DNA from: Marsupella aquatica
Lineage: Eukaryota > Marchantiophyta
Length of the DNA stretch: 64,000 nucleotides
Assembly (NCBI GenBank): GCA_973895155.1
Contig: OZ316894.1
Location: 16,368,001-16,432,000, forward strand
Reading direction: 5' to 3'
This document shows positions 21,673 to 38,631 of the stretch, piece by piece. Each line of letters starts with the position of its first letter. The first letter of the stretch is position 1. The notes beneath the pieces were generated by a model. The model worked only from the letters and a program-made list of their open reading frames with translations, had not been told where the DNA came from and searched no databases. Position numbers and translations under genes: made by a program.

Positions 21673-24600
21673 TTACGTGTCTTGATTTTCGTTTTGATCA
21701 GTACAAAGCTCTAGATGATCACTTTGAGCATGTACTTCAGTTACATCTCTACTCTCTGATACGGGCAACGAATCCAGATCCGTGTTCGGGTCAGATACTC
21801 GCAGTTTGTCTTCATCAGCAATCAAAGCAGGCTTCGAATCTCCCTCACAGAGAGAAAGTCTCTGAAGAAGTTGGACAGCCTCTGTTTTGGTTATGAGAAG
21901 ACTAACATTGCTTCTTCCTCTCCAACACCCAACAGCAATAGAAGTAACAAAATCCACCTGTCCATCGTCTTTTCCTGCGATTCAAGATGCACTGTGAGTA
22001 CAAGATATTTGAAATAAGCTATCAACTCAAACTCTCGGATCAAAAACATTACTCTGGCATCAATCTCGATCAGGAAAACATAACCATTTGGGTCTTAGTC
22101 ATGAAGCAACCTAATGACATAATTAAGAGATCTACTGTGATGATTATCTAGTGATTCTGAGTATGTAGTCAATGTTGAGTATGATGTCAATGCTTTGTTG
22201 TTCTGAAAGATAAAACGCTGTTTCTCATAAAGGAGATTCAAGACGGATATCCGAGAAGACTTACTTTTAGGCAGTATGACTACACAACAACCGGGGAGGA
22301 CGTCCTGAAGAGAATTAGCAAACTCTGGCTCATGAAATGCACTGAAGGGAACGGCTTTTGAACTCAGTAACAACTTAAAATCCTTGTTGGTGGTATACAC
22401 GATCTGTTTTGTCATATGTGGTAAAAGCACTGGAAGACCCTCTGAGGCGATTCTGAATGCACAAGGTGAAATACCCTCCTTTGGTGCTTGCCTCTCCTGC
22501 AGAGCATCCCATTCATTCAAAGTTTTAGATAAATTGTTGGAAGGCGAAAATGGGGAAACGAACACAATTCAACAAAGAACAAACTTCAATCTAGCTTCCA
22601 AAGTACATCAGTAGATCACTATTCGGAGATAACAACCCGACTGGACAGAGGGAAGTTTCATGAATGATCTAGTTTCAAAAAGACCGTCGGCTGTTTTCAT
22701 TCAAGATCCAACAGATGCTTCATAACAATACGGAATGTTTCTAGACATACATAAGATTAAGATGAGAGGAGAGCCTTACAAAGATTTTCAGGCCAGCAGA
22801 TGTAATCTTCAGTTGCCCACCAGTTCTGGTATTCAGTTCAACCACATCTCTAACAGATTTGGACACATAATAGATTCGCTTCAGACGGGATATGTCTTCG
22901 CTTCTTGTTACGAGATGGCCTCGCAAAGAAAAAGAATCTTGGATCCCATAATAGGAGATCAGACTTTGAAAAACTTCCTCATTTTCGAGGAGGAGAACTG
23001 GGTCCACTCCTTTCCATCGACCTTGCTGTTGCAGTCGTCTACCATCCTCGTTCACTTCTTGCGTCAAATCTTCCAGTTGACCATTAGAGCTCTCCACAAG
23101 TTCCCGCTCTACACCATCAATCTCCATTTCCGTGGCATCTCCGTTTTGCGGTTTATTGTGCTCTGCCGCCAGTGTTTTTGTGACTTCTACGACATCAACA
23201 ATACCTGATGTCTTCTCTAGAACTCCATCACCAAGTTTCAAAGAGTCAGCCTGCTCTACATTCAGCTTCTCTACTACAGCTGGACCGGAAACTTCTTCAG
23301 TAGAGATAGAAGTGGCTTTGTCCTTCTTGATTTGATACTTCGTAGCCTTGTCCTTCCCAGCAGGCTTTTGTTGAACTGTGACATGTGAACGAGTCCCATG
23401 AGAAGGACCCCCATCAGACCATGGTTAGAGAACCAAGAATACAAATCGTACAACAGATCGCTGCTGTAGGAGAAATCAGATCACCAACGTCCTAAGTGCA
23501 TGGAAGCAAAGGCTAAGACAGATATTAAGCCCGATCTGTCCACCATGATAGATCAGATCATCTAACAAAATAACAGGTCTAGCGGTTGATAGTGTCAGGG
23601 AGTCAGACTATATCTGAAGTACCTAACTGAATAGATAATGCAAAGCCAGCCTTTTGCTCGATAGAAAGTGCCAAGTTTGGAACAAGTACCTTTAAAAGGA
23701 GAGTTTTTCCGGAAAACTGCTATAAAGAAGCCTCCGGTGTCCTGGTCATGTGGAAGAATGCGCATGCAACGTTCAAGAGGAAGGTTTGAAACTTCTACTT
23801 CGCCAACAACTAGTTCGTCTTCAACATTCTCCTCTTGAACGTTCTCATCTTGGGCATTCTCTTCTTGTACATTTTCTTCTGATTTGATTTCCGAGACAGA
23901 GTCCGCAGACAGATCCCACCCTTTCCCTGAAGGAAACATGCTTGGTACTACAACACCCGCTCGATGTCGATCTACCTGTGAGTTGGAACACAGCCATTTC
24001 CGTTTGTCTCTAACCTGCGTCGTCGAGAGTGAAGAGCGTCAAAAAGAAACACTAAGGTAAAGGACTAAAGACTCCCTTTACATGGCTACAATAAGGCATA
24101 GAAACTTTCTCTACATAGTTACAGTGAAGTATAGGGCAAAACACGAATGAGGGTACAACTCAAATCAGAGGGATAGAGAAATCAATCATTGAAGGATCCT
24201 CAAGAAAACAAACTCAGGCCAAAGAGCCCAACAACGTTGAGCTACAGCAAAACCCATTCAATTCCTACCTCAACCACAAATTACAAGGTACTTGGGATCC
24301 ATTTGTTGGGAAATTTGCTGACCAGGTTTGATTCGTTTATTTGAAGACATTTCTCAAAATTTCAATAACCTGACTGAAGGAAAACATACCTTCCATGACT
24401 TTAGACCGGGTCGAAACTTCAGCCCAGGGATCTCCGAGGATACATCAAGAAGTTCAAGACACCCTTCACTTTGCCGAAGGATCTGAAAGACGGAGGTTAA
24501 GTAAATCACTGTAGCTGAGGTGTGATCTCCTGTTAATCAAGCTGATATAGTCATCCCAGAAAGAAGACGATACCCACAGAAAACTCCTCAACTGTCTATC

Positions 24601-27600
24601 TTCAGATGAGATTTGAGCCGAGATAGGTTAGAAACAAACCTCGCCCACGACGGCCTCATCTTCTATAGGATTTAGTGAGCAAGTAGAGTACACCAATCTT
24701 CCGCCCACTCTCAGCAATGCGACCCCTGCACCCAAAACATGATATTTCAGATCACTTTCTAAACCCAACATAGATCTCTGGGCAAACTGAAGTTTTATCC
24801 ACTATGCAGTAACCCCTGTGTGTCGACTTGATAATATTGAAAGTTTCCGGTGGCGAAAGCCTTCATGTTGGGAAGCCCGAATTCTACTTGTGAGATTTCT
24901 ACCCCCTAAGTTTAAGCTGATCCTTTGGAGTTTAAATCTCGGAAACCGAAGAGAGTGTCAATATCACAGTGAATGGAAAATTGAGATATGATGGTAAAAT
25001 TATTAGAATGATCGATCAAAGGGAAATAACAGAGACCAGAACTGTTAAACCTAGGAAGAAGGATTACCTCTCATGGCGATTTGAATCTGCAGACGGTGGA
25101 CCCCATTGCCGAGTCCGGAGTGCCTACAGAGGAGAATGCATAAGGGCACGGAAAATTGAGAACTTGAGTGCGTGAGGTTCAAATTTGGCAGCATGGTCTC
25201 TGGATCAGGTGACAACTGCGGCTGTAAAACGCTTGATATACCATTCTGGACAAAACCTTCATCCTTTCATTTGTGCTGGGGTAACGAACTCGTGCGACAA
25301 TCAATAGTCATCATGTGGAAGGCATTTAAGATTGAATTACCATTTCTTCCAAATGTCAGGAGCCTTTCGTATGGTCCCATCCCCACTGCATGGAACATCA
25401 CAAAGAATACGGTCAAACATAACACCGTTTTCATCGTCTGTAATCTCCGTACCATTCCTCTGCGCCTGACTTTTGCCTTGGCTCCCTTTCTCTTTTAATC
25501 CTGGAAAATGTTGGCCTTCATGATTGGTAACCAAAATATTTGGACTACACATCCTTTTAGTTTGATGAATCAACAGATGGCACCGCTGTACATCAAGGTC
25601 ATTGGCAATCACCTGCACATAAAAGAGACGGTGCAGAGTTTGTTCAAGTAATGAGGCTCTCATTGTAGCCAAAAAGTAACTCTTTCAGGTCCCAATATAA
25701 GTGAGAAAGTACACCTTGTCATATGACAACTATTATAAAAGCTACACAAAGGAAAATGGTTGAAGGACCTACCATGCCTTGTGGCAAGAGTCCAGGTTTG
25801 TCTTCTTTGTGAATCATCTCTAAAAGCTGAAACGTTTTGGAGCCAGGTGCTGCACACACTGATTTCACAAGTGGAAGGTTCAGTTTAACAATCACTTGCT
25901 CCAAGCGACATCTTCTCACCATCGGACGTCGAAGGTAGTAATTAGGGTAACAAGCAGATGCAGAACTGACATGATAATCATGAGGCCATGTGGAAGTCCT
26001 ACCAGCAATTTCAAGGAATTTTTACTGGCAACCTACCAGTAAAAATATCGACGTACAGATGCCTGTTTCAAAACTAGGAGTCTATACGCTGCAGCGATAC
26101 AAAGCTAGAAGCTTAAAAGCAGATTGACTCCAGAAAGTCTGACATAAGAACAATTGGAAGCAACTTTACTTAGAAATGACCAACGATACAAAATCAGAAC
26201 AAGCCTTTCATGATGTTCGAAGACCAACCAAAGCATTCAAGTGCCAGTTGGAGGGGACAAGCTTACTGTCAAAAACTCGATGATGAGGTTGCACATTGAG
26301 GAGAAGCGGTGGTATCTGCACAAACGGGTAACCTTAGTCGACTCTACATTTCTCACAAGGACGCAAGAGTACAAGAAGGCTAAATGATAGAGCACTATTT
26401 ATGTAAGATATCAGGTCAGACATTCGCATCCCATATGAGGACACTGACTCTAGAAAACTACATCATCATGAAATTCTCTATAATTTAGAGACAGAAGGTG
26501 TTAGTGAAAGGGATACCAAAACGAAGAACACGGCCACCGCTGCTCCTTACTCTAAAATAGTAAGAATCAGGGCTGCGTAAATTTGTATAAGATGAATTCA
26601 GATGCTAACCATGCTAACAGCCTCTTGCCTGGTGATGCTCCCAATTTCATTCTCCTGCTTTAAGAACTCATGTATTCTGCTCCCACATAAAGATTCCAAA
26701 GGCAGGGAAACGTTTAAAGAAAGATATTTAATGCAATATCATTATAGAGGCTGCATGTGCATTGTTAGCATCTCTTCGTAGCTGCGGCATGCGACTTGCT
26801 GTATAGATCTAGTCATGTTGTGAATCAGTAAAGCTCACCACAAAAAATGCAAAAGAGAGAAATGGTCGCTGACCTCTCAAGAAGGGGCATCTTCCGAAGC
26901 TGCATGCGCGACGCTTGCAGAACCCATGCTAGATTGTCAGGATACCACACGAGTGGCTTGATGGGCTCCAACTTCTCACCATCGACCTTTCAAAGAGCGA
27001 AATGTGTTTCCGTCTCAGAAACGAGTTAAGGTCCAACGTAAACTGACCAAACATGTACTTCTCGACAATGGTTAAAGATAGGGATCCTCTCGAGGACGCG
27101 AATAACCAAGACAAGTCATGAGACAGAATCTCTGAAGGTATTTTCATCCATGAGACAGCGTCTCTACGTAACCATATGAAGAAGAGAGCAGAGTAGGATG
27201 GCTGCTGACCCGAGTCACAGTATTAAAACCAAATATGAAATTCGAAGCGGGTAAATACCTCAATACCATCTTTGAAAAAATCAAGGAAATCATGTTGCAT
27301 TTGATCCCTTATATTTTGAGCAAACTGTCCACTGCAGGCAATTTGAAAGAACTCTTTGTGAACTTCCCAGTATATGTCAGTCTACTCAGATAGCCAGTAA
27401 TCAGCTGCTATGAAGAACGACGTCTACAGAAGGAAGGACAAAAGCGCTGCATCTAGGAGTGTGAATCACAATCCATCAGACACTCCATTCAAGCATAGCT
27501 GTACTCACCTTCCATTGATTCGAAAACTTGATGGCAGTGGCTTTCGAAGCGTTTCTATGAAAGTGCTCCATTCTTCAGGCGGAAGAATTTCCTGCTTCTG

Positions 27601-28304
27601 CTCGAACAGAGACACGGCAAAATTAGCTACCAGACAGGACATTCTACCCGGAGTTAGATGCTTGCCCAGCCAGTCGACGGAAGAATATCATTTTTATACA
27701 ACGGATGCCTTCACATCCCGACCTTACAGCGCCAGGTTCGGACCACATTGCATTCCAGAAAATCTCAACGAGGCAGCTATTTCAGTATGTCTGAGGCAAA
27801 ATGATACCAAAACACATGCCGTAGCAAAATTCACTGAATTTTGGTGCAAGAGGACAGAACGTGAGCAGCGCAAGACAAACTTAGGTTGAGGGAGAGACAG
27901 AGAGAGAAAGGTGGAGCTGGAACTCATTATGGTCGCATTACGCAGTGCCGTTCTGACCTGAGTAGTAGCAATAACACGAGCAGCTGGTTCTAAGACTTCA
28001 CACCTACCAAAAAACTTAGCTGTCAAGCTCTACTGTTGGAGTTCACAAAGTCGGTATAACTAGCCTCAATTCCGCAGAGAGGGAGAAAGAGAGATACTCT
28101 GTAATAAGTCTCGAAGGCAGAGCTGTCCAAGACGAAGGTCTCCCATCCAGGTCGGTCGGAAACTGCAGCGCCATCCGGAGGCGGACCTTCTCCTTCAGGA
28201 CGGGGCTTCTTCCACACATTGGGCCGGCCATCTTTGAAATCTCTTCTCTGAGTGCGCCCTCTCTTGTTGCCTCCCCGATAGCCTCCTCGCCCTCGCCCTC
28301 CCAT
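21673..28304 (-). CDS. TRM4B: TRM4/NSUN2-type RNA cytosine-5 methyltransferase, 15 exons
   Basis: S-adenosylmethionine-dependent m5C methyltransferase acting on tRNA and other RNAs. Exons in coding order: 28304-28098, 27597-27509, 27331-27259, 26986-26874, 26676-26610, 26315-26267, 25858-25773, 25612-25341, 25123-25068, 24725-24640, 24482-24390, 24014-23690, 23375-22780, 22496-22265, 21974-21673. All use GT-AG, phases join, and the sum is 2646 nt or 881 residues. An RG-rich N-terminus (MGGRGRGGYRGG, RTQRRDF) precedes WYPDNLAW. The SAM-binding CAAPGSKT is at 201-208, CDVPCSGDGT has Cys303 (product-release Cys in the family), and YSTCS has Cys353 (nucleophile). Later come PLERCMRILPHDQDTGGFF and the conserved C-terminal EGLPVLLPHMTKQ and GCWRGR blocks. 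An acidic insert near residue 450 is built of ENVQEE-like repeats. The acceptor of exon 13 (23375) is the least certain boundary. Confidence 0.94.
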
Positions 28305-28305
28305 A

Positions 28306-28338
28306 TCTTCTTCTTCTTCTTCTTCTTCTTCTTCTCAC
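28306..28338 (-). repeat. GAA microsatellite directly 5' of TRM4 start codon
   Basis: About ten GAA/AAG units on the coding strand end two bases before the TRM4 ATG (plus strand reads CTT repeats). It therefore lies in the 5' UTR immediately at the initiation site. Copy number is likely variable between individuals. Confidence 0.85.
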
Positions 28339-28570
28339 TCGCTCGCCGTTCTGTTCCTCCACCACATTGATAGACTGATGGCAGATGAAATGCAGGACGG
28401 GGCTTCGGATTTGGCAGCTTCACCCTGTTTTTGCGTCTGATCTTTCGTTCAGAGTAGAGTTCACACTGAGCTGCGTTTCGGGAACATCTTAAACCCCTGT
28501 CCGAACGAAAACCCCGACGAAAGCTGCTGAACCGGTATTTCATTTCATTGATTATAATTATAATTCGCAC

Positions 28571-30840
28571 ACTTTTGAAAGCTCTAAAAGTTTACTTGAT
28601 TATGCCAAATTAACGTAAATACATGTTTGAACCAAAAACAAACGACATTGCAAAAATGCATTACTTACCATTTCCCATTCATCTTTGTCCCCCATCCTTG
28701 CACTTTCACTTTAGGTTATGCCCTAGCTTAGAGTCACCGTCTACCCCTATTCCTATTTTCTGGTTGCACTCTGGCTTTCAATTATGTCCTTAAAGTCAAA
28801 GTCTGTAGAGAGTACGCCATGGCATTAGAGTCATGGTGTAGAGGCTTCTCTATAGGGAGTAGGCTTAGGCAGTAGGCTTAGGCAGTAAAGTCATGGTGTA
28901 GAGGCTTCACTCAAAAGCATTACATACTTAAAGATGTTTGAAATATATTTTCTAGCAAAAATGACCAAATTGCTACTAGGCTACCAAAATTCTGAGATTT
29001 AATATATTGTCCTATTTTTTACAAAATACATGTTTTATCCACTTTTTAATCTGATTAGTACTTTGTCATCTTTTTTCACGATGGGTTATGCAACGATCAC
29101 CTTTGATTATTTTGTCTGTGGCCATCTTGCAACTTTTATGCATTGGATTGTCAAAAATCCCCTCAACCCTGAATGCTCTATCCTGCTATTGCCCTCCACC
29201 CTAAACCCTAAATCTCTTGCTTTCATCCTGTACCAACCCATTTCACTTGTGGTCACCTTTGATTTGTGATAGGAAGAGACCCACCCCTGTTGGAGGGCCC
29301 AACAGGGTGGGCAAGTTAGGATCATCAAGATTAGTTTTAGCCATCACATGGTAATTTAACTAATGTTGGATAGTTTTGAGGTAACCTGAGATCATTTGCT
29401 TAACCCTGGTTAAATTGATGGCAAAGTAGTAAACACAGTGGTACAATATACATTCTATACTATAATTTGCCATTTAATTATAGAATTAAATTATAGGTAG
29501 CTACTCTGACAATAGTGAGCTACAGGCCATAATTTATATGATGACATAATTAAATTTAATAAAAAATATTAAACTCTGCTTGTCAGTAAGAATGGGCATG
29601 GAAAGTATTGGTACAGGGAGCCCTTCATGTGCATGCACATGATTATTAGAGCTAGCTTTTGAACAATAAGGCAGCTCAGTAAGTTGCAGTGCCAAAATTA
29701 TCTAAATACCCTTAAAGTATGAAATCTACATGTCTTGGCTAGGCAAAGGTGTCCCTTGTGTGCCTCGATGATAACTTACAACAGATGATAACTTACAACT
29801 ATGTGAAGATAGTGCAAATTCAATAGCAAGTAAGGTTTGCTCTATTACTCGCAATGCAGTTCAGGGTTGGTGCATAAAGAACACTTCCATTCCAGAGAAC
29901 TAGGAAGAGGTTTTTTGGAATTTCACAAAATTTAAGGGGTATTTTGGGAAATTGTCACTAAGTTGTATACCATAATGTAAGTTTCTTGAGTTGCAGATGT
30001 GCTATGATACCAAAATCTTGTATATTCAGAAAGTATTCAATTGGAGGTGCCGGTATTGCCACACCAACAACAACATGAACCCAATGACTGCATGGCTAGC
30101 TACAACAATAGTTGTGCAGCCATAAGCTATTAGGTAAGCAAAATTAATATTTGAAATCTCCTTGTGAGTAATTTCTGGCAGTGGTGCACATGTATTGATA
30201 CTACAGTAGTAACATCAAATGGAGTTATGTACATTTATGAATTCCCAATGTTTTTGTGTTTCCAGTTGAAAAGGTACATTTTGTCAGGAAGGCAGGTCAC
30301 CAGCATGTAAACATTCTTGTTATTCCCATAATGTGTTGCCCAAAATTTATTGACTCTTTTTCACACCTCTGTATTTTATCCACATATTTTCATCACCTCC
30401 ACATTTTTTGGTATGGGGCTACAGTAGTCCTTTTTGACATCTTTTGATATTGAATTGGCTAGTCCTTTGCATCACCTGGACATCTTTGGGTATAGTGCTA
30501 GTCCTATATATAACCATCACATAATGACATTACCGGCCAGTAATTAGAGATCATTCAAAACACAATAAGTGCGTCAATAATAATAATCAAATTTTAAGTA
30601 TCTGGTCACTAAAGATGTTTGAATTTACAATATTATGACTGATTTTTTCGTCCTTACAAAACTATCATGGTTTCTATATATAGTTCTCGTAGTTACTTGG
30701 TAAACTTGTTATCGGTATACAAAATAGTGATATTTTTATAAATAAAAAACAATGAGAATATCGTGAATTAAAACAGCTTTACTGGACTCAACAAAGACCT
30801 TCAATAATTAGGAACCTCAATAAAGACAAGTTGGTGGGGC
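28571..30840. other. Intergenic DNA between TRM4 and RABH1 genes
   Basis: AT-rich with no gene seen. About 28690-28850 belongs to dispersed family D (TTTCACTTTAGGTTATGCCC, also near 45840 and 48570). About 29200-29325 is the inverted copy of family B. The remainder shows nothing I recognise. The two genes diverge from this block, so both promoters should lie at its ends. Confidence 0.45.
29200..29325 (-). repeat. Dispersed repeat family B, copy 2
   Basis: Reverse complement of 4265-4400. GATAGGAAGAGACCCACCCC and TGGGCAAGTTAGGATC match the complement of that copy. It contains a short extra palindrome (TTGGAGGGCCCAACA). Confidence 0.65.
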
Positions 30841-30900
30841 GGTTTAAGAAAAAAAACAAAAAAACAAAGACCGCACGAGAGGGTGCATCAGCGTTCCTTT

Positions 30901-31140
30901 ACTTTCACGGCCTTCCTTTCCCTTCCCTTTCCTTCCTTTCCCTTCGTCTTCGTTGAGGCATGTGCGCAGACATACCTTCGCCATCGTGCCCGCCCGCACA
31001 CGTCTGCGACCCTTTCTTGCGACCCTCTCCCCCTCTCTCCCTGTCTAGTCTAGTCTAGTCTCGTCTAGTCTCGTCTCGTCTCGTCTCGTCGCCCTCTTTC
31101 TTTCGATCTCTCAGCTCATCAGTTCAGTCTCCTGAATCTG
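30901..31140 (+). promoter_or_regulatory. CT-rich leader/promoter region of RABH1 gene
   Basis: Contains CCTTCCCTTTCC runs (30910-30950) and a TAGTC/TCGTC microsatellite (31044-31090). The following 650 bp up to the ATG at 31787 have short upstream frames (for example from 31144 and 31163) and a GTACGT donor-like site at 31171. The leader may therefore contain an intron. No TATA box was assigned. Confidence 0.4.
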
Positions 31141-31786
31141 CTTTTGCTGCCTTCGCCACTCAGTGGAGAAGGTACGTTCTCCGTCTGCTCTGCCCGGGGC
31201 GCTGCTCTGGCTCTGCTCTGGCTCTGCTCAGCTCTGTTCCTGGGGGAGGAGCTTCGTGCGAGGGAAACGAAGTCTGTGTATATATTCTCCGATAGTTCCG
31301 AAATCAGTTCCGAAATCGATTTCTTTCTCGCTCTTCAGCTGCACTGTACTACAGCTGCTACCTCTGGGGCAGATCTCGTGGGTCTTTCTGTGCAGGGGGT
31401 GGTGGCCTCGATTTTGGAAGGGGAAGAGGAAGGGGAGAGAGAGCGAGAGGAGTGAGTCTAGGGGACAGATCGAGTGGTGCAGTAGCCAGGGGGGGGTGTC
31501 TGACTGGATGGATGGGGTCTGCGCTTAAGAGCGGGGCAGCGTCGGCAAGAGGCGGTGGATTTCTGTTCATGGACCATTTGTGCGGAGAGCGTCACTTCGA
31601 AGTTGTATGAAGAACAGCAGGTGGCTGGTTTGGGGCACCGATCGAATGAATAACATCTGTCAATCGTCGATCTTCTGAGGAGAGGAAAGTGGGAGAAGAC
31701 CGAAATAGGGACAGGAGAGGGGTTTGAGTAAGAAGAGAGGCCCGGGTAAACTAATATTCTGAAGAGGAGGGAGATTTGAACATTGA

Positions 31787-35109
<3,323 letters not shown>

Positions 35110-35904
35110 TCTTTTAGCCGGTGCACGATTCTGTGTTAGGAAATAGTGTAGTTTGCTCTTCCTTCTAGGTCGCATTCTTGTCTTGGCCCGCTTAGGTCAA
35201 GATGTATAGATCAAAAGGTTGGATATAGAGGACAATCAGCATGTGCCATTTAGACGCCACATTCAGAAGTTTTCCGGAATTGTAGTGAAAGCTTGGCCAG
35301 TGTGTCAATAGCATGTAGAAAGATTTTGGAGCAGCCTTCATCTTGTTGGCAGTCATTAATGCAAGCTATATTCCTTCTTACACTATGGGTGTCTTGCAAG
35401 AGAAGGTGCTAGTAGTTAGTACATACGTTGGATGATGGTTGCTTATTTCGATGTGCAATCATTTCGTGATTCTATGATAATTGAGTTTGGTCAGTCTGAT
35501 ATTCAAGATGCGAATGAACTCCTGTAATTTCGTTCAGAGATTATGACGTTGTTCTTCTAACTCTTGTGAGTGGATCAGGGCATGGGTCAGGGCAATGTCA
35601 GAATGGAATGCTAGACATCTGGAGTGTTTAATGGAACTGCACCAGGTCTGAACTTTTGAAAAGGGAGCAACTCGAACACGTAATGTGAAGTAAAAATCTG
35701 ACGAGAATATGAGGTGCCGAAAGAAGTGGGGTCTGAACATTGTCTTAGACTGCACCTCCCCTTGATAATGCGGTTACCTCCTCCCTCACGATACTTCTAC
35801 AAATGTTGGGCTTGCATTTACAGGAACAGCAAAATCTACTAGGAAACTTGCAAGCCAAGCCTGCCCATGCTTGGAAAGAGAGAACTACTGTATAACAGTC
35901 CCTG

Positions 35905-36014
35905 GTTTGTAGGAGCTCTCCTTAAACTGAACCACAATTTGACGCTGTTCTTTCACATAGTTTGTAGGAGCTCTCCTTGAACTGAAGCACAGTTTGACCC
36001 TGTTCTTTCACATA
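35905..36014. repeat. 55-bp tandem duplication
   Basis: Copies 35905-35959 and 35960-36014 share GTTTGTAGGAGCTCTCCTT and TGTTCTTTCACATA with about five differences. Confidence 0.85.
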
Positions 36015-37186
36015 GGACTCTCTTGTGTGCGACTTTCAGAGACGGTCCTTTTCTTACGCTTCACAGCCTATTGGTAATCTAACGTTGAACACTAAAGTTT
36101 TGAGGCACTCTACTCAGTCTGAGGTATAAAGGAAAACGAGGGTTTTGGCACCTCCAAGGGCAAGGCTTTAATTTTGACACATTGCACCTGGATACGGGTA
36201 ACACAGTGCTGTCACAAGACAAGTACCCATATTTCAAACTGCAACAGTAAATTTGCCAAGGGCAAGACGTGAAACCTGGAATTTAGCATTAAGAGGTGTA
36301 TTTGTGTATTCTATATATCCCCCCAACCTCCTGTTGGGTAATTGTACTGTGCAAGCAAACAGTAAAATTTTTCCTCACACAAACAAAAACAATTCCTGCA
36401 TGACCCCTATTTTTCTACATGCAACTGCCTCGCTATAAACTACCTGGTTGGTAACATCCCTTTTGGGGACTCCCTTTTTGCTAGCAAGCTCGCGAGCCAT
36501 CTGTAGCCTTTAAAAAAACCAAAAAAATGTAAAAGGCAGCAAAAAGTAACTGAAATTTGGAACCATTATTGTCTCGCTATCAAAATCTCCTCGCTATCAA
36601 AATCTCCTGTTTGCTCGCAACATAGAATACCTCCCCCCTGTTGAGCACATCCCAAGTCCCCAAATAGTCAAATCTTGGATTGGGGCAGTTGGGAGTTTAG
36701 GTGTGACTCTCAAACTGCAGCTGAATTGTGAAGGCAGTAGAAGGCTGCCAACATAGGTCTGCCAGGCTGCCAACATAGGTCTGCCCTGGCAAGACTGTGT
36801 GTCACATACAGTAGCAGATGTATATATCAACCAGAGCCTCATCCCCCATGTTGTGTGGGTCATCACAACCCAAACCTGAGCTAGACATGATACCATGTTG
36901 ATTCCTTTGGAAGATTTAGCACGCATTGATTTTGTTAAGTACTATAGGTCATCCTCCCTAATAAAGAGCTCTACCTTATTTATCATTAAACATACAACAT
37001 TAATTAGCCTCGAGATGATCTTTCATACTTAATGCATTGAGACTCCCTAATAATTAAGAATGAAAGGCAAGATAGAGGCTAATCAATGTGATTAGCCCCG
37101 TACAGGACTGCCTGCTGCCCAGTATTTCTGACTTTAGTATGTGGTTAAATACCTAGAGCGAATCAACTTGGACACCAACTGCTCCA

Positions 37187-37260
37187 AGGCTAGATGGTAG
37201 AGCAGCATCCTTTGGGATGCAACAGGTCTCAGGTTTGAATCTGGTGAGTCATTCACCCCA
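37187..37260 (+). repeat. tRNA-like sequence, probable SINE head
   Basis: GGCTAGATGGTAGAGCAGC resembles a tRNA D-arm/A box, GCATC-CTTTGG-GATGC makes a 5-bp anticodon-like stem, and CAGGTTTGAATCTGG resembles a T-arm/B box. The anticodon-like loop has only six bases, and the T-stem and acceptor stem pair poorly, so it is not a functional tRNA gene. A tRNA-derived SINE or decayed tRNA is the better reading. Confidence 0.4.
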
Positions 37261-38352
37261 TCCAAAAGTGGGGATCATTCACACTCTAGTCACACTTAGA
37301 AAAAAGGTGACTTTGAAAAAAAATTGGGCAGCAAGTGCGGGTGGCAAAAAGGTACGGGAGGCTCATTATGAGCCTCGATCTTGTCTTTCGTCGTGAATCC
37401 CTAATATGTCTGGTTGGGTTGTACTCTGTCCGGTTGGGTTGTATACTCTGTGACAAGCCTTAAATGCCTCCCATGCGCACAAGCCTAAAGCTGACCTCCT
37501 ATAGCTGGCTTGACATGGTGAGGAGTCAATGTTGCCTGGATTCAATTACTTAGGGTGAATTTGCAAGCGGTCGAGGGCCCATTGCTTCTTTTCATTCCTT
37601 CTAATATTAAATCTGGACCGTACAATGAATGGAAACAGGTGCAGTTTGCTTTACAAGATCTCAGAGGCCCATTCAGGTATGGTTTCTACCAATCCTACAT
37701 GGTAAGCAGTGAGTCCAAGGGAATGCCAAGTAGAGTGGTTATGTAAAGTAGAGTTGGTACAAACATTAACAATTTCAAACTTTGCCTCCTTCCTCCAAGG
37801 TACTTCCATCTATTGAATTAATTTCAAATGATTTTGGTCTGGACTTTTATCTTTAGAACAAGATGTGGGCCTCCAGTTTGCTTAGGTGATAAAAGTCTTG
37901 TAAAGCCACACTTACTCCAGTTCTTCAAAATCACAAGTGGGATTGTTAGCGTGTTACAGGATGAGCGACTCGTTTTGTTCATTCTTCTGTAGTTCAACAG
38001 TTCTCCTCCAATCCTCAGGCTGAATTCAGGCAGATTGGGAAACTCACTTTCTTACAATCGGTTCCCACTCTCACATGTTGCCCGCCTGCCCGTTTTCGTT
38101 TAGGTGATAAGGGAGCGAGTAGGAGAGTGGCGTTTAATTTTCCAAGTGTCAAGGCTTTTGTATGCAATGGGCTTTGGTGAACCCTACTTTGGGATGGGGG
38201 TTTGTGCAAAAGCTGGTCAACTTGTGAAGCCTTTAACTTGCAACCTCAATTACGACAATGAATCGTTCTGGGCTACGCTTGCTAGAATAACTAGTATGAA
38301 ACAAAATCTAAACTTGTGTGTATCCATGCATCATAGGTAGCATTTCGAGTGT

Positions 38353-38417
38353 GTACTCTTAAATCCAGACATGTATGTGCTAGTGTGGAGCACATACATG
38401 TTTGGATTAAAGAGTAC
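38353..38417. repeat. Compact 29-bp-arm hairpin
   Basis: Arms 38353-38381 and 38389-38417 are reverse complements with two mismatches, around a 7-base loop. The arm begins GTACTCTTAAATCC and ends ATGTATGTGCT. It could be the core of a small MITE. It is too short for a typical plant microRNA precursor. Confidence 0.85.
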
Positions 38418-38631
38418 CTCTCTTGGGGGTCTCTTCATCTGTTCACTTGGTCCATTCCTATTTTAAGTCATTTGCATTAAAAGTGGACCCACAAGTCCTT
38501 CATGAGATCTTCTCCTCTTAGAGCCAGAAGGGCTCTAGCCAAAGAGCTAAGTGACTTTGAGGTGAAGTAGGTCCCCAACTTGTCTCTTAGCAAATTACTC
38601 TGGGCACCATTTGCTCGGGTTAGCATTACAA

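Noticed and set aside
37187-37260. Functional tRNA gene
   Set aside because: The anticodon loop has six bases, the T-stem has mismatches and no acceptor stem pairs, so it is kept only as a tRNA-like repeat.
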